A stretch of DNA of 64,000 nucleotides from assembly GCA_036346355.1 (NCBI GenBank), contig JAYEVF010000055.1, positions 186,001 to 250,000 of the forward strand. Direction: 5' to 3'. Source of the stretch: Rhipidocladum racemiflorum (Eukaryota; Streptophyta; Magnoliopsida; Poales; Poaceae). Of this stretch, positions 46,032-58,327 are shown piece after piece (within the stretch, counting starts at the first letter, position 1; each line of letters begins with the position of its first letter). The position numbers were made by a program, and so were the translations under genes. The notes beneath the pieces are model-generated. The model was given only the letters and a program-made list of their open reading frames with translations, searched no databases and was not told the origin of the DNA.

Positions 46032-48739
46032 TGTGGTGACCCGCGTAATTAGCCCGGGGTAACGACAGTAACCAATGCCATTACATTGATATAATTACAC
46101 GAATCTTGGTATACTAACTAATCAAAACATTGAGCGCCCCCGATGTTTTATCAAATAGTACATCATGTTCAGAGTATTGCAACAGAACAATAATTAGAGA
46201 CCGAATGTAAATATATGACAAACTAAGCCACCCAGGGTTATATGTCCATTACCATAATTATACATCGGATCAAAATACAATAAAAACATAATATAGAGAT
46301 ACTAATTACACAAAAAGACCGACAAAGCCGATGCAGGCTACTCATCCCTTCTATCCCTTCTGGTACAACTCAGCCGCCTCGTCAAACCAACCAGACGCTT
46401 GAGCACCAAAGCGCAACTCTAGAAAAGGTAGGTTTAGTAAGAGTGAGTACAAAAGTACCCAGCAAGCATTATTAGCAAAATGCAATAGATGAATTTCTCT
46501 CAATGCAACCAAGTCCATCTGATGACCACCTTCCCTCAAAATACAGTTTTATAGAAATTAGATTTTCTTTGATGGTTGTTTATTTTAATTTCAAAAACAG
46601 CTACTAAAACCCGTATATGAGTCAGACTTAGCATCCGTTGTAACAGCCCAAAATAAAAAGAAAGTAAATTCAAAATTTTAAATAGCGCTGATACTCCCAT
46701 AGGCTTTAAATATAGCGCCTGATCAACCGCATATGATTTATGTGTTCTTCACTGGGACTCCCGGCATACCCAGCTTCACGCCCCAAATTAACTACCTAAC
46801 CACCAATGTGTTGATCATAATACCTTCCCAGGACAACCATTTCTGACTGATTTCACACACTATGGTTGGTACTAATACGGCTCATTACTCGAGTGTTAGT
46901 TGTTCATCCTTATATCATAGCATATGTGGAGGATCCCACCGGCTATTCCCATCTCATCGGCGCCCTCTACCCACCATAATATGCATATGTAAACTAATCC
47001 ATTCACTAGGTGAACCAATCCAATACCAAATCTAATTATCAATCCATCCATCCATTCCTCAATCCATACTATCCATTCACATCCGATTTAATGTTTTATT
47101 TGCAACATAAATTTCCCATGCAGTGATGTAATTAATGAAAGCACTAGAAAACATTTAATAAAACATGATCAAGGAAAGCTTGTCAGAATTCTGGTAAATA
47201 TAATCGTCCTCGTCCGGATTCTGAAGGTGACCTTTTGCTGGATTTTAGTTCATTTCATGAAATCTTTAAATATTAAATCTATGGCAATTAACTTGAAAGG
47301 ATTTGTGGTGTACAACCATTTCCAACGGTTGTAATCCAATTTAGATGAAAGGTATTACTTCTTATTTTTAGCAGTTCAGGCATTTGCAAGTTTTATACAA
47401 TTGTTAATTAATTAATTGAGGCTATTTACTATCGTTTTGATTCTTCTTAATCGCTCAACCTGAAGATTCACTAAATGAATCGCAGATCGCGACGACAACC
47501 CTTTTTCTCATTTTTCTCTTTTCTTTGCTCTCCTCCCTTTTTTTCTTCTTTTCTTTCTCGTCTACCTCTGCTCTCTCTACTCAGCTCGGCTAACTCACTG
47601 GCTCTCTTCGTCCCCTCCTAGCTCTACTCTCCATCCCGACCGACTCCTACCTCACCTACGGTGGCTCCTACCTAGTCCTGCTCTCCTGCTCTGCCCTCCT
47701 CTCGGAATCGAATCCCCTCGGTTCCTCCTCCTCTTCTCCAGTCGGCCGCACTCGGCGGTGCCTCCCCTGTCGATGGGCCAACTCCCCCACCTTCTCTCAC
47801 TTTGCTACTCCTCCCACCCACCCTCAAGCTGGCGCTGGCCTCGCCCCTGACTTGCTGGCCTCCAACCTCGTAGGCTCTAACCTCCGCTCGGCCACTCTCT
47901 ACCCTCTTCTACGGCCTCTTCAACTTGTGGCTCTACTAGGCTCGGTTGTTGGGTTCTTACTGTCTTGTTGCTTGGATTTGGGTTTGGCTTGACCGATCTA
48001 CTGATTGCTTGGTTTTCCCCCTCTGATCTACTTGTAGTCACTTGTTCTACTCAATGCATACTACCCTACTACTACTCTATTGCCTTACTTGTGCTCCTGA
48101 GGCTTAGTTTGGTTTTTAAGGTGATGATGCTATTGGTGAGGCACTAGTGAAGGGATGGTCGAGGTTCAGTCTCAATCTGGCTCCTCCTCCAATTGCTCTC
48201 CTTCCCCTTGCTTGGCTTTCTCCTCCTTGCTCCTTGCTTCGGCTGAAGCTCTGGTTCTTGCTCTCCCTCTCTATCTTAGTTTGGGAAAGTGGCAATGGAA
48301 GTATTTGGCTTAGTCCTTGGCTTCAGCTGGATGAGGGGAAAAAGGGAAATGAAAGCTGGTTGCCTTACTACCTTCGGTTTGGAGCTGGAGGAAGAAGGGA
48401 ATGAGCTGGCTGCCTTTGGTTTGGAAATGGGGAAGGGAGTAAATGAGCTGCTGCTTGGCTGTGCTTCGGTTGGAATGGGGAGAAGGGAAGAAATGGCTGG
48501 CTGCTGCTTGGGTTGCCTCTCGGTTTGCTCTTTGGTTTGGGAATGGCAAGGGGAGAAGTGGCTTTGGTCTTATCCTCGTTGCACTGTGCTCTATTTACCC
48601 TTCTACCCTTATGTTTTTACCAAGTTACCATGTGATATTTTGGTCCTTCAAAATACCTGTGCACAACCAGTTGCTTAGCATGTTCTTCACTAGTTGCTTA
48701 ATGACTTGATTTGCTAAATTGAATTTTAGGGTCCTCACA
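46032..48739 (-). repeat. 3' LTR (2.7 kb) of the decayed Gypsy element
   Basis: Its last 800 bp (47930-48720) are repeated at 50150-50870, e.g. GCTTGGATTTGGGTTTGGCT and TTGCCTTACTTGTGCTC in both. Just beyond it CTATCACCCTTAAAACGG gives a purine-rich complement, as expected next to a 3' LTR. No gene inside. Confidence 0.78.
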
Positions 48740-50134
48740 TCCTATCACCCTTAAAACGGATTTTGTCCCCGCAATTCGGCTCACCTAAAGGAAGGACTCT
48801 GGAAACAAATAGGATTGCACTACTTGATTGAAAGAACTGGAAGTATATATGTACCCACGTTGATGGTTCCTTCCACTTGCACTACCGTGATATAGTTCAA
48901 GCGAGCGGATCCTGCAGTCGGTCCTCCCCTATTAGATCCTTTAGAAGATACAGCACTGGGGCCTCCTTAACTGTACCCTGTGGCTGGTGTACGATTCGAC
49001 AATCTCTCTGAAGCTTTCTATCCGGACTAACCTATTAAGAATGGGCAGCTATATCTCTTGTGCCCCTCTTGACCACAATGATAACAAATGCTAGGCTGCT
49101 AGAAACAATTGTTAGCAAAATGGGGACCTCCACATTTGTAGCACTTAGGCATGAATCCTGGGGTGGGACATTATGATAGGGATTTGATGCTTCTATCCCT
49201 GGTTGAGGTGGTGGATTTCTGTTTGGCATGGGTGGCCTAAAAGGTCTTGGCAAGTTAGGAGTAGGTGCCCACTGTCAAATCTCGCTTTCTTTTTCTTCTC
49301 TTCATTTAACTGGCTTGCTCATTCTCCAAAATAATGGCCCGGTTTGCTAGGTCTTGGAATTTAGTGATCAAATGAGTAGATAAGTGCACTCTTAGGTATG
49401 GGTTCATCCCTTTCTTGAACTTGTATATTTTCTTGGCATCCGTATCAGTTTCTTCAGGGACATATTGGAATAACTCATTAAATTTGTGGAGGTACTATGT
49501 CATTATCTTGCTCCCTTGGGTTAAATCCTAGAATTCCTGCTTCTTAATGTCCATCTCACCTAGATGTACATAGGTGTTGCGAATCTAGGAGGCGAACCCT
49601 GTCCAAGAGATGGGTTGTTCTCCTCAACGAGTACGATAGTAGTTGGTCTACCAATTCATAGCTGGGCCGGTCAATTGATACGTGGCATATTGCACTTTTT
49701 TATCCTCAGAACAGCCCACAATGTGCAGCATCTTCTCTATTTCTTGAAGCCAATCATCAGCTTCAAGTGGTTTTGTGGCTTTGGCAAAGGTAGGTGGGCG
49801 TGTCTGTAGGAACTCTCCTACGGTGACTTTGGTCCTAGTTTGACGTGGGGTTCCTGAAACTAAGTTGACAAATAGGGCTTCCATAAACCGGTTCTGACTC
49901 TCTTGAGCCTCTTTTCTAGAACTTTCCAGGTACATCAGAACTCTTTCTAACTTATCTGGGTTATCCAGGGTTCTAGCTGTGCTTGTGTTACCTCTGGGTG
50001 GTGTTGGTTTCCTAGTCTCAAGAACATTGGGATGGTTTGGATCTTGGGTAGGGGCAGTTTGTTGGTTGTCAGCATTTGGAGAATTAGATCTTAACCTAAT
50101 GATCAGATTTGGCTTTGACCTCAGCTCAGCCCTA
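48740..50134 (-). pseudogene. gag remnant of the decayed Gypsy element
   Basis: The minus-strand frame 49935-49648 encodes the conserved Gag block with RPPTFAKATKPLEADDWLQEI and VQYATYQLTGPAMNW. Further along, around 49120-49030, two zinc-knuckle-like clusters are seen (CYKCG... and CYHCGQEGHKRYSC) with a stop between them. The rest is broken. Confidence 0.82.
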
Positions 50135-51214
50135 GATCTCTACCCTCTTCTACGGTCTCTTCTACTAGGCCCGGTTCTAGGGTTCTTGCTACCTTTTTGC
50201 TTGGATTTGGGTTTGGCTTGACCGATCTACTGATTGCTTGGTTTAATCCTTGGCTAGATGTGTTGTATGGTAAGTGTGGTTGTCGGTGATGATCCGAGCA
50301 CAAGAATTTGCGGGATGGAGACATTGCAGCGATGCAGCCCAGCCCTCCTCTAGCTCTAAACCTAAGACCCCTAAGTTTCCCCTTTGATCTACTTTCTAGT
50401 CACTTGCTCTACTAAATGCATACTACCCTACTGCTACTCTATTGCCTTACTTGTGCTCTTGAGGCTTGGTTCGGTTTTGAAGGTGGTGATGCTGTTGGTG
50501 AAGGGATGGTCGACGTTCGGTCTCGATTTGGCTCCTCCAGTTGCTCTCCTTCTAGTCCTTGCTTGGCCTTCTCTTCCTTGCTGCTTGCTTTGGCTGAAGC
50601 TCTGGTTCTTGCTCTCCCTCTCTATCTCAATTTGGAAAAGTGGCAATGCAAGTGTTTGGTTTGGTCCTTGGCTTCAGCTGGGAGAGGGGAAAAAGGGAAA
50701 TGAAGGCTGGCTGGCTGCCTGACTGCCTTCGTTTTGGAGCTGGAGAAAGAAGGGAATGGACTGGCTGCCTTTGGTTTGGAAATGGGGAATGGAGTAAGTG
50801 AGCTGCTGCTTGACATGTTCTTCATTAGTTGCTTAATGACTTGATTTGCTAAATTACATTGTAGGGTCCAGCTCGCTCGTCAAATAGTAGGTTAAAATGG
50901 GGAGTCCTCTAGTCTAGTCATCAAGGAGGTGACCATATTATTGCTTTGGAGGAACCATCAGATGTTGGGTTTAATTCTGACCCACCTCCCGTCGATCATA
51001 TCGATCGAGCTTTCCAAGAAAAATGGACGACGTCGACGCCTTGTACTTCTGGTGATGATCAGGCAGGAAAATCGATATTTGTCGGCACTCCTTTCTGTTT
51101 TAATTAGGTGCATGGAGACATCAGCTGCTTGCTTGCTTGCCACGCGAAAAAGCTTTAATTTCAAGGTAGCTGAAGAAAGGTTACACAATCCTGGGAGAAG
51201 TACTTAAGTTACTA

Positions 51215-51530
51215 AATAAATTCATCACCTTATTATGCGCAAGCAAATGGTCAAGCCGAACCATCGAATAAAACATTAATCAAGCTGATAAAGAGGAAAA
51301 TCGATGGTAAGCCGAAGAGTTGGCATATCACGTTAGCCGATGCATTATGGTCTTATCGGATTGCTTGCCACAGAGCCACCAAGTTGTCATCTTATCAGTT
51401 GTGTATGGGCATAAAGCAGTATTCAAATTATGGTACAAATGGCCGATGGAATGTATCATCCTTGAAGTCAATAACAAAAATAAATTAGAACACTGTAAGC
51501 AGTTAAAATTGGTTAAACAACCAATGTAAG
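51215..51530 (+). pseudogene. Gypsy integrase relic
   Basis: Plus-strand translation gives SPYYAQANGQAEPSNKTLI, then WHITLADALWSYRIACHRAT and LSSYQLCMGIKQ. This is the C-terminal half of a Gypsy integrase core, including the region around its last catalytic glutamate. It is on the opposite strand from the neighbouring gag remnant, so it belongs to another element. No LTR is associated. Confidence 0.85.
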
Positions 51531-51773
51531 TTACAAGCACTTTTCAAAATACACTCAGAAGACAAGACATTGTTCTTGGAAGAGCCGATGGATTGATTTA
51601 AATGTTCAAAGCTTGAGGTGGACACCCAACGCTAGGAGCGCAGCTATGGGAGCTCCCAGGTGAGTGCGTGCATGTCATCCTCGATTCAATCATCATCGAG
51701 AATGAATTAATGGATGGACAATGAATCATGCATATCGATCGATCGATAGATACAGTACTATATGCTATGCTTA

Positions 51774-52055
51774 GGCCATCTGCAATGGTGTAGTCAACTA
51801 CTAGCTATAAAAAATATACATATCATCTATAGATAGCTAATAGACAACCTCTCCAATGGACTATCTATAACATTGTCTACAAAATTAAATATGGGTCCAT
51901 ATATACGAGATGATAAATACCTTGGAATTAGCTATAGCATGACTATAAATTAGTAGTCAGTCTATATCTCTCTCTTCTTTTTCTCTCATCCGCCTAAGCA
52001 AAATGCTGAGTTGGCACCCTTATAGTAAGCTGAAGTGGCACCATTGCAGATGCCC
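51774..52055. mobile_element. Tourist-like MITE (PIF/Harbinger type)
   Basis: A 282-bp AT-rich segment starts GGCCATCTGCAATGG and ends with the inverted CCATTGCAGATGCCC, flanked by TTA on both sides (51771-51773 and 52056-52058). TTA duplication and size fit Tourist-like MITEs. Non-coding. Confidence 0.88.
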
Positions 52056-52392
52056 TTAATCGTAAGTCATGGCCAGCGGATCGGTGGGCGAGGCGGAATC
52101 AGAGGATGAGGAGGTGCCACCATGGATGTTGTATTACTATTATTCTATTAAGCAGGATTTGGACGAGCTAAGCTAGCCCTACCCGGTGCATGCTAATCAA
52201 GTTTCAGAGATCTCATCGGCAGTTGGCAACATCTGCCTACAGTCCGTGAATTACTATTTTTAAATTTTTTCAAAAAATTTTGATTTTAAAACTATGCGAT
52301 TTTTAACGATTTTTGACCAATTTTCGGGTCGATTTTTGCGATTATCGAAAATCGCGATAACGATAATGGGAACCCTACTACCCGGTGCATGC

Positions 52393-53272
52393 CCCTGTTC
52401 AAAAAGTCGGACAAAGGCGCCGCCTAGGCGCCGCCTAGGCGGTCGGCGGGCACCGGCCGCCGCGATTCCGACCTCGGCGGGCCTCTAGGCGATTCCGCCG
52501 CTTAGGCGTCGCAGCGGACGGGCGGGTTAGGCGCGGCAGATTCGAGGCGTCGCTGGCGGAAACGGGCGGGCGGCCACGACCGACTTCGGGATGGAGCCAG
52601 CGCCAAAGGAGACTAAGAGCTAACCTTAGAGACTCGGTGCACGGGAGAACCTTCGGTGGAGAGTGGAGACACGGGCGCGGGGAAGACCTAGCCTCCCGCC
52701 GCCGTCACCTCCCGCCGCCTCTCACGGCCGTCGCGAAACCATCGTCGTCGCCGTCCCCTAAGCCGTCACCGCACAGTCACTCCTCGCTCCGCCTCCGCCG
52801 CCTCTCCCGCCCCTGCTCCCCCCCCCCTTGATCTCTCTATCTCTCTCTGCCGCCTCTCCCTCACCCTCTGCCGCCTCTCCTCCCTCTCCCGATCTCTCTG
52901 CTCTCCTCCCTCTCCCGATCTCTCTGCCTCTCCCTCTCGCCTCTCTCTGCTTCTCCTCTTCCAATCTCTCTCTGCTCTCCCACTCTCTGGGTCTCTCTCT
53001 GTCTCTCCCCTCTCCGATCTCTCTTGCCTCTCCTCCCTCTCCCGATCTCTCTGCCTCTCCCCCCTCTCGCTCTCTCTGTCTCTCCCCACCTTCCGACCGC
53101 CTAGGACTGACCTTAGTTATTTGGTTCTTTACATCCTACATATCTACTATATTCTATTTTATCCGACCGCCTAGGACTGACCGCCTAGATCCGATTAATC
53201 CCCGATTAATCCGTCTAGGCGCTAGGCCCTACCTCACCGCCCGACTAGCGCCTAGCGCTTTCTTGAACACTG
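52393..53272. mobile_element. Non-autonomous hAT-type element, 880 bp
   Basis: Ends are inverted: CCCTGTTCAAAAAG at left, CTTTCTTGAACACTG at right. They are flanked by the 8-bp duplication GTGCATGC (52385-52392 and 53273-53280). An 8-bp duplication and CAGTGTTCA-like ends fit hAT elements. Subterminal regions repeat GCCTAGGCG and ATTAATCCG. The interior is a CT-rich low-complexity stretch (52800-53090) with open frames that are not genes. Confidence 0.82.
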
Positions 53273-53280
53273 GTGCATGC

Positions 53281-53714
53281 TAATCAAGTTTTAGAGATCT
53301 CATCGGCACTGCAACATCGCCACACTGATCGATGTTGAACACAGTGCAAGTCGACGCTCCGAAGAAATTCCTAAAACTAAGGTATTTTACATGCAAATAC
53401 TTAGTATTTTGCATTCAAACAGATAGAAAATATACATAAATGATTGCATGATTCTTTTTTTTTCATATTTTTTCTAATTTTTTATAGCCACGGGAGACCA
53501 TTTCATATGGGTTAAAAAGAGCCGAAATTTTGTTTTTGTCCGCCTCAAAAATACCAAATTTGAAATTTAGTTTTAAAATTCTAACCAGTATTCAACTAAA
53601 ATTTCGGATTTCATATAAAACAAAATTTGAAAGAGTGATTACTTGTCTAATCGTAATCTCCTGAATCAGCGAGGCGAGGACGAGGCGAGGCGAGCTCCCC
53701 AACCCAACCCATCC
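53281..53714 (+). promoter_or_regulatory. Promoter region of FTSH1
   Basis: AT-rich 300 bp followed by an abrupt change to GC-rich, C-rich sequence around 53670. No clear TATA box is identified. An in-frame ATG at 53643 lies upstream of the chosen start, but the text from it does not look like a transit peptide. Confidence 0.35.
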
Positions 53715-56700
53715 ATGGCGCCCCCCTCCCTCTCCTCCGCCTCCCACCTCCTCATCACCGCCTCCCCCCAAGCCCTCCTCCCTCAAGCCGCCCCGCCTCC
53801 CCTCCCCAAGCCCAAGCCCCTCCCGCCCTCCTCCTCGCCCTCGCCGCCTCCCCGCCCTCGCCGACGAGCCCGCGCCGCCCCCCGCCCCCCCCCGGCCCCG
53901 GAGCTCCAGGCCGAGTCGCCCGCGCCCACCGCCAACCCCTTCGCCAACTCCCTCCTCACCGCGCCCCAGCCCTCCGCCTCCGCCGACCTCCCCGACGGCG
54001 CCCAGTGGCGCTACAGCGAATTCCTCAGCGCTGTCAAGAAGGGCAAGGTCGAGCGCGTCAGGTTCTCCAAGGACGGCGGCCTGCTCCAGCTCATCGCCAT
54101 CGATGGCCGCCGCGCCACCGTCGTCGTCCCCAACGACCCCGACCTCATCGACATACTCGCCACCAACGGCGTCGACATCTCCGTCGCCGACGGCGACGCC
54201 GCCGGCCCGGGCGGCTTCCTCGCCTTCGTCGGCAACCTCCTCTTCCCGTTCCTCGCCTTCGCGGGGCTCTTCTTCCTCTTCCGCCGCTCCCAGGGCGGGC
54301 CGGGCGCGGGCCCTGGCGGGCTCGGCGGGCCCATGGACTTTGGCCGCTCCAAGAGTAAGTTCCAGGAGGTCCCCGAGACCGGCGTCACCTTCGCCGACGT
54401 CGCTGGCGCCGACCAGGCCAAGCTTGAGCTGCAGGAGGTCGTCGATTTCCTTAAGAACCCCGACAAGTACACCGCGCTCGGGGCCAAGATCCCCAAGGGG
54501 TGCCTGCTCGTCGGCCCGCCCGGGACGGGGAAGACGCTGCTCGCGCGTGCCGTCGCCGGGGAGGCCGGGGTGCCCTTCTTCTCCTGCGCGGCGTCCGAGT
54601 TCGTCGAGCTGTTCGTCGGTGTGGGCGCGTCCAGGGTCAGGGACCTGTTCGAGAAGGCCAAGGCCAAGGCGCCGTGCATTGTGTTCATCGACGAGATTGA
54701 TGCTGTTGGGAGGCAGCGTGGTGCCGGGCTCGGCGGTGGCAATGATGAGAGGGAGCAGACCATTAACCAGCTTTTGACGGAGATGGATGGCTTCGCCGGG
54801 AACAGTGGGGTCATTGTGCTTGCTGCGACTAACAGACCGGATGTGCTAGACGCCGCGCTCCTACGGCCAGGGAGGTTTGATCGGCAGGTCACCGTCGACC
54901 GGCCAGATGTCGCTGGGCGTGTCAAGATTCTTGAGGTGAGCAGTGGCTGGTGCTTAGCTTACATGTGATTACTTTGCTAGTAGTAGATATGGTTCTGCAT
55001 TCTGCTAAACAATAATGCTAACTTGCTTAGCTTAATTGATGACATTTAGTTGACATTGTTATAGTGGCTAGTCCAGGGAATGGGAATTTTTTTTGCTTGG
55101 AACATGATAAACTTAGTTATGAATTGAAACTTCTGAACAATTTGTCTGAAATGTTTCGTGTCATATTGTAGAATGTATGGAAGGCTGTGGGATAACTCAT
55201 TTCATAGGCTGAAATGGGGCAGGCATTCTGCAGTTGGCTGTCCCTTGATTTTGACAATTTATAAGAGTAACTTGTTAGATCTGACATCGCTGAAATTTCA
55301 TAGCCCCATTAAATGGAACAACAGGGCATCATTATGTAGTAAGATTGGGCTTTGCAGCTATGTAGCTAGTTTGTCAGTTCTTGCTTCCATTGATATAAAC
55401 TTCACTCATTTTGTTTAACCCTGTATCACTGTTCCCCTAGGCGGCCGCCTAGCTCGCCTAGGCGGTGCTAGTTCCACCCTCCCGCCTAGCCACCTAGGCA
55501 GCCCCTAATTGGCGATTAGGCGTTAGGCGCCGGTCTGCCGCTCGACTAGCGCCTTGGTGAACACTGCCCTGCATGCCGAATGAGACTAGAGATCATTTTC
55601 TTTACTCAAACTAACACTTTTTAGATGACTAATTTGGTCAGTGTTTGTTTGGCTTTGGATATGCACTGTCCATTAGTCATCACCTACCTAGTTAGCCTGG
55701 AGATCATTTTCTTCACTTCTGCTTAAGATTTTTTTGGACATCTAATTTGGTCAGTGTTTTATTGGATTTGGATGTGCACCTGCTCATCGTTTGATTCACT
55801 TCCCTAGCTTAACTAGAATTCTGAAAGTTTTGCTTTCCAAGCTTCACAATGTTATTGTCAGAAAAGAAAGTTCATGCGTCATCATGTACACCAACATCCA
55901 ATTTTTTTCCCCCGAAATTTTGTTCAAGAATCAAGATGGAGTATGATGCATGTATCATAGCATGTGTGGTTATATGGCTGGCACGACATGCTTTTGATCT
56001 GCACCCTAGTTTGGTGGTCCTTATGAACTAATTAATCTCTGTTATAAGATAATTAGTCCATTCCATGTTGCGTCGTCAGCACTGTAATGAGGTTTCAATT
56101 GTGTATCTATCATTTTCCTCAAAAGTTAATATTGTGATAACTAGCGAGAAAAATCGTACTTTTTATTTAACAAAATATATTATCAGCTCAGAACTGGCAA
56201 GGGAAGTAGCAGCACAAATTAGATATCTTTAGCAGTTCAAGAGCATGTTAAAACAAGCAGCTCAAGAGATGATGTATTGTTTAACAGTAGAACAGTCTCA
56301 GTGCGGAAGAAAATTTCAGTGAATTTGGTGCATATCTGGTCAGGGTGAGCTATTTTCGTTTATTAAACTGTCTATGGTTGTCACATTTTTAAATATATGC
56401 TGGCCCATATGAGTACTGAGCAATTTCTGTTTAAGTAATTCATTTCGTCTTCCTAGTGGATCGAAGGCTTTGCACTTACTACTTGTTATATCCTTGCTGC
56501 TCCCAACACTAAGAATTTCATTGTATTTCAATCTACTCCTTCTGACCTTCTATGTGCAAGCTATGCTGAGATACATGAAGATTGCCTTTTGGATAGATTT
56601 TTCGTATTTCAATCTACTCCTTCTGACCTTCTATGTGCAAGCTATGCTGAGATACATGAAGATTGCCTTTTGGATAGATTTTTCCTTAACTTTCCTGTCT

Positions 56701-58327
56701 GATGAGCTTTTATTTATTTCTATACACAAGCTTACAGGACATATTGTCATCTAACAGGTTCACTCCAGAGGAAAAGCATTGGCAAAAGATGTCGACTTTG
56801 AGAAAATTGCGAGAAGAACCCCTGGCTTCACTGGAGCTGATCTTCAAAACTTGATGAACGAGGCTGCCATTCTTGCTGCTCGTCGTGATCTGAAGGAGAT
56901 AAGCAAGGGTGAGATCTCTGATGCTTTAGAGAGGATCATTGCTGGGCCTGAGAAGAAAAATGCAATTGTCTCAGAAGAGAAGAAGAGACTTGTGGCATAC
57001 CATGGTAAAGTTTGTCACCATAACTTGTAGCTTGAAGTCTTGAAGTTCAAACCATCCTGGAGTGCACAGATTCCTATTCTGTTTTTGAACTAATGTTGCA
57101 GAGGCTGGTCATGCCCTCGTCGGTGCCCTCATGCCTGAATATGATCCTGTTGCCAAGATTTCCATCATCCCTCGAGGTCAAGCTGGTGGACTGACATTCT
57201 TTGCTCCAAGCGAAGAGAGGCTTGAGTCTGGACTGTACAGCAGGAGCTATCTAGAAAACCAAATGGCCGTAGCCCTTGGTGGCAGGTGCGATTTCATAAA
57301 AAGTTTTGTTCATTTCTGCACCCACTAGTTGCTACGGTTCTGTAAAGTGATGAACCGCGTGAGCTGACATGGGTTGCAGGGTAGCTGAGGAGGTGATCTT
57401 TGGCCAAGAAAACGTGACAACAGGGGCTTCAAACGACTTTATTCAGGTCTCACGTGTCGCAAGACAAATGGTTGAAAGGTTTGGATTCAGCAAGAAGATT
57501 GGGCAAGTTGCGATTGGGGGGGCTGGTGGAAATCCTTTCTTGGGCCAGCAGGTATGCCACTACGATACAAGTAGATTGTTGCAAGAAAAAGGGTCAAAAA
57601 AACTGTCTCTCTGAAAGCAGAATCTGTCAAAATTAACCAAGGGAGTAGATGTGCAGACTTCAACTATAAAATGGATCTGCCCAACATTGCTTGTCCTCAA
57701 TTGCTTTGTTGTCCTGACTAATGAAGTCTCTACCGGCCTCTAGGAAAGATCATTTTCTATATATGCTCAGTATTTGCACTCTGTAACTGTCCATTTACCT
57801 TGATGGCTACTGCACTCTGGCTTCCAATTAAGTGCATTTCTGTAACACGTCACTTCTATACTGCCAATTTTGTCATAATTCGTGTCCCATTTCATAGATG
57901 GTCTATTCAAACTTCAAAGCAGTGACAGAACAAACACTACCAGTTAGGCAAATGTCTCATTTGTGTGGCTGTGAGTAGACCCTGGTTGCCCTGCCCGACG
58001 TGGAACTATGTCTCACCTGGATCAGCTTTGCCTCTTCAGAATTTCTATCCTTGTTCTTAGCAACGGTTTGGATAGCAGTTTGACATCTTCACATTGTTGT
58101 CGCAGATGTCGAGCCAGAAGGACTACTCGATGGCCACCGCGGATGTGGTTGACGCTGAGGTCAGGGAGCTCGTGGAGAAGGCCTATTCGAGAGCAAAGCA
58201 GGTCATCACCACGCACATTGACATCCTCCACAAGCTTGCTCAGCTTCTGATGGAGAAGGAGACTGTGGACGGGGAAGAGTTCATGAGCCTGTTCATTGAC
58301 GGCCAGGCAGAGCTGTTTGTCGCTTGA
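53715..58327 (+). CDS. FTSH1: ATP-dependent zinc metalloprotease FtsH, chloroplast, type A (FTSH1/5 group)
   Basis: Thylakoid membrane AAA protease that degrades damaged photosystem II D1 protein; it forms heterohexamers with type B (FTSH2/8) subunits. Exons: 53715-54935, 56758-57004, 57102-57285, 57380-57551, 58106-58327; sum 2046, in frame, 681 residues, GT-AG borders. The N-terminus is a Pro/Ser/Ala/Arg-rich transit peptide (about residues 1-75). A hydrophobic segment lies near 167-189 (FLAFVGNLLFPFLAFAGLFF). Walker A GPPGTGKT is near 267, Walker B IVFIDEID near 321 and the second region of homology AATNRP...GRFDR near 369-390. The zinc site HEAGH (near 489) is split by intron 2 between its first two residues. 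All key residues are present. The length is close to the roughly 690-700 residues usual for the group. Intron 1 is 1.8 kb and holds a small hAT element and tandem duplications. This is the only gene here without a frame break. Confidence 0.95.
55427..55566. mobile_element. Small hAT-type MITE in intron 1 of FTSH1
   Basis: 140 bp with ends CACTGTTC and GAACACTG, flanked by CCCTGTAT and CCCTGCAT (8 bp, one mismatch). The interior has GCCTAGGCGG and GCGATTAGGCG, as in 52393-53272, so both belong to one family. Confidence 0.8.
55590..55805. repeat. Diverged tandem duplication in FTSH1 intron 1
   Basis: GAGATCATTTTCTT, TAATTTGGTCAGTGTTT and TTGGAT.TGCAC occur in the same order twice, at about 55591-55670 and 55701-55775. 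Confidence 0.7.
56523..56684. repeat. Perfect 81-bp tandem duplication in FTSH1 intron 1
   Basis: 56523-56603 and 56604-56684 are identical by eye, from GTATTTCAATC to GATAGATTTTTC. It lies about 75 bp upstream of the exon 2 acceptor. Confidence 0.92.

Larger units (their letters stand above)
46032..50870 (-). mobile_element. Decayed Gypsy element with 2.7 kb LTR
   Basis: A full LTR (46032-48739) begins TGTGGTGACCC and ends GGGTCCTCACA. A gag fragment on the minus strand follows (48740-50100), then a truncated LTR copy (about 50135-50870) that lacks both its first 2 kb and its last bases. The gag orientation makes the left LTR the 3' one. All of pol is missing. Confidence 0.78.

Noticed and set aside
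52758..53283. Arg/Glu-rich and Ser/Leu/Pro-rich frames in opposite directions
   Set aside because: They are a CT-rich low-complexity core of a hAT-type element read in two directions.
53643..53714. Upstream in-frame ATG as start of FTSH1
   Set aside because: The 24 extra residues are acidic and basic rather than transit-peptide-like; MAPPSL at 53715 fits the chloroplast start better.
54011..54925. 304-residue minus-strand frame
   Set aside because: It is the antisense shadow of FTSH1 exon 1, whose plus-strand text has all AAA and transit features.
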